Positions 7,062 to 12,157 of a stretch of DNA of 12,157 nucleotides are shown here, piece by piece. The notes under the pieces are model-generated. The model did not search any database, was not told the origin of the DNA, and saw only the letters and a list, made by a program, of their open reading frames with translations. Position numbers and translations under genes: made by a program. The stretch lies in NCBI GenBank assembly GCA_030429785.1, contig JAUIEQ010000012.1, forward strand, positions 1 to 12,157. Direction: 5' to 3'. Source of the DNA: a bacterium (GTDB taxonomy: Bacteria > Patescibacteriota > Patescibacteriia > S139-126 > S139-133). Every line of letters begins with the position of its first letter. The first letter of the stretch is position 1.

Positions 7062-7195
7062 GACGTACAATTCTATCATCCCACGATTCCTCCACAGGTA
7101 TAACCTACTCCTTTTTTACTAGAAAGTATCAAATACTAGCTAAAAAGAATTATTAACTCCGTTAAGAAATCGCTCCTTTTGTTATGCGCAAAGCA

Positions 7196-7204
7196 TGCTA
7201 CAAT
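7196..7204 (+). promoter_or_regulatory. Extended -10 promoter of the GH26 gene
   Basis: TGCTACAAT (TG, one base, TACAAT at 7199-7204) predicts a start near 7211, about 17 nt before the ATG at 7228. No good -35 is seen at 16-18 bp, which an extended -10 tolerates. There is no SD before the ATG. Confidence 0.5.
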
Positions 7205-7227
7205 ACATCTAGATTAATCTATTCTCC

Positions 7228-8514
7228 ATGCTTTTTATTCTACAATCAACACTATATTGGCTTTTGCTGGTTAGTAGCATAAGCGCGTTTGTCATAATGG
7301 CAACTGTCTATACAGCTGAACCGCATACCTATCATACACTAGATACGAAAAAAGCTTCAAGTACGATTGTCCACACCGTAGATATCACTCACCAAAACAT
7401 TACAAGCACCCAATTGGGCATAGTCACAACTCCGAGCTCTACCGACATACAGCCAGTAAACCTTGAACTAGCCACTTCCACTCCTACTACAGAGACTATT
7501 GTCTTAGAGGCACTTCCTGCTTCCAAACCAACACCTACAACAACAGCAACTGATACCTATAGTGTTTTTCACGGTGCTTTTCCTGACTTTGGTGGCACTG
7601 AGGACATCGTAACCACAGAACGACTTGCTGAATTTGAAACGCTTGCAGGCAAACAACTTTCATTTGCGCAATTTTCAAACAACTGGACCACTGGCATCAA
7701 ATTCCCAGCAGACGACATCGCAACTATATCAGAATATGGCATTACACCGCTCATTCGTATCATGCCACGCAGTTCATTCAGAAATCAAAAACAATCTGAT
7801 TACACACTCTACGATATCGCTACCGGAGTATATGATAATGAGCTCATAACATGGGCACAACAAGCACGAGACACTAACACACCACTGCTCATTACATTTG
7901 CACCTGAAATGAATGGCGACTGGTTTTCATGGGGCGGCAGACACAATGGTGGTGGCACTACTGATGACTACGGAGACACAACTACAGCAGATGGCCCAGA
8001 AGTATACAAAGACGCATACCGCCATATCATTACTCTCTTCAAAGAACAGCAAGCTAGCAATGTATCGTGGTTATTTCAGATAAACGCGACACCAGCACCA
8101 CACCGCGCTTGGAATACACCTGAGAATTATTACCCTGGTGATGAATATATTGATTGGCTTGGCATCAGCGTGTATGGCGCAACCACACAGCGAGAACAGA
8201 CAACTGCTTTTGATACATTGCTTGCTCCAGCATATGAACAAGTAACCAACCTCGCACCAAACAAACCTGTGATGATCGCAGAGTTTGGGATAACCGAACG
8301 CGATAGCAAGCCAAGTTGGATACAAACAGCACTGACAAGCATCGCAAGTGAGCTATACCCAAATGTTCAAGCAATAAGTTATTGGCATGAATCTTGGGGC
8401 AGTGGCAACAGTGCTGTCGAACTTCGCATTGACTCGTCTACTCAAAGTAACAACAACTACCGAACAGGTATCGCGCAACCAGTATTTATATCCACACCCT
8501 TATTGCCTAGGTAA
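7228..8514 (+). CDS. Membrane-anchored GH26-type glycoside hydrolase (beta-mannanase-like)
   Basis: This 428-residue protein starts with one hydrophobic segment (about 4-29) that acts as an uncleaved anchor or signal. A Thr/Ser/Pro-rich linker follows (about 38-110), then a TIM-barrel catalytic domain (about 112-415) with GH26 signatures. The start is YSVFHGAFPDFGGTED. The acid/base is E227 in FAPEMNGDWFSWGG and the nucleophile is E352 in VMIAEFGITE; IDWLGISVYG (308-317) and ISYWHESWG (383-391) line the usual cleft. Both catalytic glutamates are present, so an active retaining beta-glycosidase is expected. GH26 enzymes cut beta-1,4-mannans and some mixed beta-glucans or xylans; the actual substrate is unknown. 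It probably works outside the membrane. Upstream of a polysaccharide synthase and a UDP-GlcNAc 2-epimerase, its likely role is trimming or releasing the self-made polymer rather than feeding. The ATG at 7228 lacks an SD. Confidence 0.85.
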   Translation: MLFILQSTLYWLLLVSSISAFVIMATVYTAEPHTYHTLDTKKASSTIVHTVDITHQNITSTQLGIVTTPSSTDIQPVNLELATSTPTTETIVLEALPASKPTPTTTATDTYSVFHGAFPDFGGTEDIVTTERLAEFETLAGKQLSFAQFSNNWTTGIKFPADDIATISEYGITPLIRIMPRSSFRNQKQSDYTLYDIATGVYDNELITWAQQARDTNTPLLITFAPEMNGDWFSWGGRHNGGGTTDDYGDTTTADGPEVYKDAYRHIITLFKEQQASNVSWLFQINATPAPHRAWNTPENYYPGDEYIDWLGISVYGATTQREQTTAFDTLLAPAYEQVTNLAPNKPVMIAEFGITERDSKPSWIQTALTSIASELYPNVQAISYWHESWGSGNSAVELRIDSSTQSNNNYRTGIAQPVFISTPLLPR

Positions 8515-8530
8515 AATTACTAATGTGGTG

Positions 8531-8536
8531 TATACT
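8531..8536 (+). promoter_or_regulatory. Candidate -10 for the synthase gene
   Basis: TATACT lies 17 bases after the GH26 stop. The -35 position is weak. If used, transcription starts near 8543 and runs through a terminator-like hairpin before the ATG at 8629. Confidence 0.35.
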
Positions 8537-8571
8537 TATGCATAGAAACATAATTTAAAAATGAAGTAGGA

Positions 8572-8600
8572 GGGGCTCCAATTGGGGGCTTCTTTTTTGT
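8572..8600 (+). terminator. Terminator or attenuator between GH26 and the synthase gene
   Basis: GGGGCTCC (8572-8579) pairs with GGGGCTTC (8585-8592) over 8 positions (three G-T) around AATTG, and a run of six T follows. It ends the GH26 transcript. Because the next ATG is only about 30 bases on, with no evident promoter between, it may also act as an attenuator. AGGAGG at 8568-8573 overlaps the 5' arm. Confidence 0.65.
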
Positions 8601-8628
8601 TACGTACCAACAACTTGATTCCCCACCC

Positions 8629-11600
8629 ATGCTTACTCAAACTTGTTTTTCAAAGTGCGCAGCACGCAGTTTTTTAGTTATGACACTTGCGTGTAGTTTG
8701 CTCATGTTTATTTTTTTTCCATATGCCACAAATGCACGTGAGCTAACAACTGCCCACGAACTCCAATCACACACCATTACACAACCATACAAAATTAAAC
8801 TTGATCCTGTTATCGGAGAACACCCACAGAAAGTATTGTTGCTCACATCAATTGGCCCAGACACACTTGAACACCGTGCTGATTATAGGATTTCTCAAAA
8901 AAAAATAGATACCTTTGCCCAAATACTTGAATCACACTGGCCAATTACTATAGACACAGAACCTATCAGCAAACAAAGCAGACTGCTGATGGCTGGATAT
9001 GATGCAATCATTGTCATTGACTTATACAACAGAGACTTGCCTGACAACTTGTATAACAATCTACAACGCGCCAATATCCCAGTCACCTGGATTGGCTTCA
9101 ATACTGAACAGTTTTTAAGTCATCTAACCAACGAACCTATTGCCACTGAACCGATTCCTGAAATTGATTATATAGAGTATGAAAATGTTGACTTTGACCC
9201 AAGACAACTCATCCTAACAAGCGCACTTCCATACGATATTGAGCAGACATATGTGCTAGCCGAAAGCTTTGACATGCACGGCAATTCACTGCCAATGGCA
9301 GTACGAACACACGAACTGTTTTTAATACTTCCGTTTGACCTTCCAAACCAATATGCAATTGATCACTTCTCGCTTATTTTACTTGATCTCATGCATGAGA
9401 CACTTGGTCACCACAACACCAACAGACAAGCACTCCTTCGTCTGGAAGATGTTAATGTGTATACATATCGCAACATCAACAAACTACGCCGTGTCTACAA
9501 ACTGCTAGCCCGGCAACAAACCCCATTCCACATTGCACTCATCGCCCGGTACATCAACCCAGAACACAACATCGATCTTGAGTTTGGTGAAAAAGAACGA
9601 TTTTTACACATCATCCAACGAATGGTTGGCGGTGGCTTGGGCGTAATTGTACAACACGGCTACACCCATCAATACAAAGACTCTATCTCTGGTGAAGGGT
9701 TTGAGTTTTGGGACGAAACAATTAGCGAACCGATTGCTGAAGATTCGCGTGAATTCGTACTTGATAAAGTCAATGCAGCCAAAGCAACGATGGTAAAATA
9801 CGGATTTCCCGAACCTGACATTTGGGAAACGCCTCACTACGCCCAAAGTAAACTAGACAATACTGTGCTCAACTCCGTGTACCCGCTGCGGTATGAACAC
9901 ATTCAAGGTGTTGGGACACTGCCATTTGTAGCACAGCTTGATGAAACAATTTATATACCAGAGAATCTTGATTTTGTTATCGACACTGAAGCAGACTTGG
10001 CTGCGATTGAACATAAGCTACAATTATTGTCTGTATTTGACAATCCAGTCGCATCTGTTTTTTGGCATCCATGGCGTGACCGCAGCGAACTGGTTAGAAT
10101 TCTCGACCTACTTGAGACCTATGGTTACACTGTGGTAAGCGCGTATGATCTGCTCGAAGTAACTCCGGCGAATACTTCAGCTATTCTTGAGGGTGATGGC
10201 GTAGTTGCAGGTGCAGTAAGCTTAGCGACGCATCGAAATGATTTTGTTGCACCTGATGATTTTGGGATTAAAGAGTTTTTTATCTATCTCATGTACGTAT
10301 CATTCATTCTTGGAACATTGTTTTATACAAGAAACATTTTACGCATACGAAAGTACTTCAAGCACCTTAACATCAAGCCGTTAAGCACTAACAAGCTCAA
10401 ACAAATTGCTCGTTCAAAACACAAAAGACTCCCTCGCATTGGTATCATGGTGCCTGCGCGCAATGAAGGTCTTGTTATCGGCAATAATATTAGACGACTA
10501 GCTAGTCTTGACTATCCGAAAAATCTATACGAAGTATTTATCATTCCGGATGAACGAGAGCTTGATGATGACGTAGAAATAACGACCCAAGAAGTAACAC
10601 AACAAGTTGGTGACGAAATGAACAAAAAGTATGGTCGTGAGTTTATTCATCAAATCGAAGTACCAAAATGGTTTAGCGGTCAATTCGGCTCAACCGAAAA
10701 AACATTTGAACGCTCAACAAAAGGACGCGCGCTTAACTACACCTTGCAAGTTATTGTTAATCACCCTGACTGGAAAGACATTGATTTTATTGGGGTGGTT
10801 GATGCTGATGGGCGACTCCACAAAGACGTTCTAAAAGAAGTGGCATACAAGTGGATCAAATACGGCAGTAAGCTGCTGCAAGGTCCTGTATTTCAAGTCT
10901 CAAATTTCAAAAAAGTTAAACTCATTGGAATTGTCGGTGGACTCGAACTTGCTATTCATCATTTAACAGAACTACCGCACCGAATTCTTCATAAGCAAAA
11001 AATGCAATTTCTGGCTGGCACTAACTACTTTGTTCATCTTGATGTCATGACAAAGATCAATGGCTGGGATCAGCATGCGTTAGTTGAAGATGCTGAACTA
11101 GCAGTGCGAGCCTACATTCGCGCTAATGTGATTGCAGATTGGTTATCTCAACCAGAGATCGAACAGACTCCGGCAAACTTTTCTGTGTACAGGCGGCAAC
11201 GAGAGCGTTGGGTGCGCGGACATTTAATGCTCATCAAAGACATTGTCAAATCCGAGCTCAGCCTGTATGACAAAACACGATTCATGGTCAAAATTTTTTC
11301 AGCGCAGCTTAGATTTTTGTGGGACATCAGCTTACCTATATTAGCATTCAGCTTACTGCTTTCGGGAGAACTTGGAGACCTGAATTGGTTCATTGGTATC
11401 TTGTCATGGTACTTAATGCTTGTTTCAGTATTTATTTGGGACAGTTATGGCTACATCTACCGCAAACTACATCCGTATATAGACAAAGACATGACACTTG
11501 AACACAAAATAGTCCAATCAATCAAACTTATTTTCTTTATCCCTGTAATGATAGTTGCCCAATCAGTTCCACGTATTCACGCGTTTTTTAACTATATTTT

Positions 11601-11661
11601 CAACATTAGTGCTGGTTGGTACAAAACCGAACGAACCAGCGAAAGTATTTTAGAATCATAA
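8629..11661 (+). CDS. Fused polysaccharide deacetylase-like (DUF2334) and GT2 synthase, membrane protein
   Basis: This 1010-residue protein fuses two enzymes. Residues 12-35 form a signal/anchor helix (possible ATNA cleavage at 36). Residues about 65-255 are a Rossmann-like region (KVLLLTSIGPD, AIIVIDLYN, TWIGFN). Residues about 265-515 look like a DUF2334/YdaL-type polysaccharide deacetylase: RLEDVN (D274), QHGYTHQY (H343, H347), ETPHY (H403) and FWHPW (H480). A helix at 547-567 crosses to the cytoplasm. Residues about 600-890 are a family-2 glycosyltransferase: IMVPARNEG, DAD (725-727), VEDAEL (E820, D821) and QRERW (857-861), the processive-synthase set. Three helices follow (about 899-985). 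It should polymerise a beta-linked sugar inside and process it outside. From memory, Bacillus subtilis has these as separate ydaL and ydaM genes. The ATG at 8629 has no SD; an in-frame ATT at 8581 does but is an unlikely start. Confidence 0.88.
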   Translation: MLTQTCFSKCAARSFLVMTLACSLLMFIFFPYATNARELTTAHELQSHTITQPYKIKLDPVIGEHPQKVLLLTSIGPDTLEHRADYRISQKKIDTFAQILESHWPITIDTEPISKQSRLLMAGYDAIIVIDLYNRDLPDNLYNNLQRANIPVTWIGFNTEQFLSHLTNEPIATEPIPEIDYIEYENVDFDPRQLILTSALPYDIEQTYVLAESFDMHGNSLPMAVRTHELFLILPFDLPNQYAIDHFSLILLDLMHETLGHHNTNRQALLRLEDVNVYTYRNINKLRRVYKLLARQQTPFHIALIARYINPEHNIDLEFGEKERFLHIIQRMVGGGLGVIVQHGYTHQYKDSISGEGFEFWDETISEPIAEDSREFVLDKVNAAKATMVKYGFPEPDIWETPHYAQSKLDNTVLNSVYPLRYEHIQGVGTLPFVAQLDETIYIPENLDFVIDTEADLAAIEHKLQLLSVFDNPVASVFWHPWRDRSELVRILDLLETYGYTVVSAYDLLEVTPANTSAILEGDGVVAGAVSLATHRNDFVAPDDFGIKEFFIYLMYVSFILGTLFYTRNILRIRKYFKHLNIKPLSTNKLKQIARSKHKRLPRIGIMVPARNEGLVIGNNIRRLASLDYPKNLYEVFIIPDERELDDDVEITTQEVTQQVGDEMNKKYGREFIHQIEVPKWFSGQFGSTEKTFERSTKGRALNYTLQVIVNHPDWKDIDFIGVVDADGRLHKDVLKEVAYKWIKYGSKLLQGPVFQVSNFKKVKLIGIVGGLELAIHHLTELPHRILHKQKMQFLAGTNYFVHLDVMTKINGWDQHALVEDAELAVRAYIRANVIADWLSQPEIEQTPANFSVYRRQRERWVRGHLMLIKDIVKSELSLYDKTRFMVKIFSAQLRFLWDISLPILAFSLLLSGELGDLNWFIGILSWYLMLVSVFIWDSYGYIYRKLHPYIDKDMTLEHKIVQSIKLIFFIPVMIVAQSVPRIHAFFNYIFNISAGWYKTERTSESILES

Positions 11662-11664
11662 CCT

Positions 11665-11670
11665 TATAAT
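11665..11670 (+). promoter_or_regulatory. Consensus -10 before the epimerase gene
   Basis: A perfect TATAAT lies in the 25-base gap after the synthase stop. It predicts a start near 11677 and a leader of about 10 nt. There is no recognisable -35, so it may be chance in AT-rich DNA; the gene can also be read from upstream. Confidence 0.4.
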
Positions 11671-11686
11671 CATTGATATCGATCCC

Positions 11687-12157
11687 ATGTCAAAAAAAAT
11701 CTGCATTGTCGTTGGCACACGACCAGAAATTATCAAAATGTCACCACTCATCAGAGAATGCCGCACGCGTTCACTGCCATTCTATATCGTCCATACTGGC
11801 CAACATTACTCACATAATATGGATAATATTTTTTTGGAAGAACTAGAATTACCAACAGTAGATTATCATCTTGAGGTTGGCTCAGGCACACATGGCAAAC
11901 AAACTGGATTAATGCTTGAAAAAATCGAGCAGGTGCTTACAGATGATCCTCCAGCTGTTGTGCTAGTCCAAGGTGATACCAACACTGTACTCGCAGCAAG
12001 TCTTGCAGCAACAAAACTACATATTCCAGTAGGCCATGTAGAAGCGGGCTTACGAAGTTATGACCGATCAATGCCTGAAGAAATCAATAGAATTCTTGCG
12101 GACCATATGTCTGACTTCCTGTTCACTCCTACCAATGACTCAGCTGACAGGGCTCGT
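11687..12157 (+). CDS. wecB: UDP-N-acetylglucosamine 2-epimerase, non-hydrolysing (5' part, cut by window end)
   Basis: The first 157 codons of a gene that continues beyond the window; the family is usually about 370 residues. Seen are KICIVVGTRPEIIKMSPL (4-21), HTGQHYS (36-42), VLVQGDTNT (92-100, with D97), GHVEAGLRS (116-124, with E119), PEEINR (130-135, with E131) and the SDFLFTPT region. These are the substrate-binding and catalytic residues of WecB/MnaA-type enzymes that interconvert UDP-GlcNAc and UDP-ManNAc in the cytoplasm. It follows the synthase gene by 25 bases on the same strand, so it probably supplies UDP-ManNAc to that polymer, although ManNAc is also used for teichoic-type linkage units and O-antigens. 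There is no SD before the ATG at 11687. This ATG gives the family N-terminus. Confidence 0.93.
   Translation, partial: MSKKICIVVGTRPEIIKMSPLIRECRTRSLPFYIVHTGQHYSHNMDNIFLEELELPTVDYHLEVGSGTHGKQTGLMLEKIEQVLTDDPPAVVLVQGDTNTVLAASLAATKLHIPVGHVEAGLRSYDRSMPEEINRILADHMSDFLFTPTNDSADRAR

Larger units (their letters stand above)
6939..7190. other. Non-coding stretch with inverted repeats
   Basis: No ORF with plausible coding character is seen here. The stretch holds a 10-bp perfect inverted repeat, AAAAACCTTA (6983-6992) / TAAGGTTTTT (7021-7030), and a compact hairpin at 7043-7061. The remainder, 7062-7190, is AT-rich with no structure I can assign. Confidence 0.6.

Noticed and set aside
6930..7097. Minus-strand GTG-started ORF of about 55 codons through the orphan terminator
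   Set aside because: It reads through a terminator hairpin and the -35 of the 3D promoter, has a badly spaced SD and no protein-like pattern.
8554..8628. N-terminal extension of the synthase using ATT at 8581
   Set aside because: The frame is open and an SD is suitably spaced, but ATT starts are very rare, and the ATG at 8629 directly precedes a normal signal sequence.

Overview
The window is AT-rich (about 40% G+C by eye) bacterial DNA that uses the standard code: polA ends in TGA and tryptophans are TGG. Short intergenic spaces, intrinsic terminators shared by convergent genes, very few Shine-Dalgarno sequences, and GC-rich palindromic patches in AT-rich DNA suggest a Patescibacteria (CPR, perhaps Parcubacteria-like) genome. 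That placement is an inference, not proven.

Layout. (1) 1-2255: rpsT on + converges with a minus-strand holA-EEP pair (DNA polymerase III delta subunit, then an endonuclease/exonuclease/phosphatase-family enzyme one base later); both sides share one terminator. (2) 2156-2255 separates holA from a divergent unknown gene (228 aa) that has the best ribosome binding site in the window. Both genes appear to be driven by overlapping, face-to-face promoters built around a 27-bp dyad. (3) 2978-5701, minus: full-length polA with 5'-nuclease, intact proofreading motifs and polymerase domain. (4) 5702-6204: a small RNA-gene region. It holds an intact tRNA-Cys(GCA) lying between what read as the 3' half and a decayed 5' half of a second tRNA-Cys. 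The arrangement looks like one tRNA-Cys cassette inserted into the anticodon loop of another. (5) 6205-6855, minus: a secreted 3D (double-psi beta-barrel) protein with a strong promoter and a leader hairpin that covers its SD. (6) 6856-7227: 372 bases without a convincing gene, holding that promoter, inverted repeats, an orphan minus-strand terminator and the promoter of the next gene. (7) 7228-12157, +: a polysaccharide locus with a membrane-anchored GH26 hydrolase, a 1010-aa fusion of a DUF2334 polysaccharide-deacetylase-like domain to a GT2 synthase, and the start of a UDP-GlcNAc 2-epimerase (cut by the window end).

How the genes fit together. The left half is housekeeping replication and translation. 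The right half looks like an exopolysaccharide module: the epimerase would supply UDP-ManNAc, the fused membrane protein would polymerise, export and trim the chain, and the GH26 enzyme would cut it outside. The module resembles, from memory, the ydaL/ydaM exopolysaccharide genes of Bacillus, but with the deacetylase and synthase joined in one chain. The most unusual things are the nested tRNA-Cys arrangement, the symmetric divergent promoter with its unknown gene, the SD-covering leader of the 3D gene, and the attenuator-like leader before the synthase.
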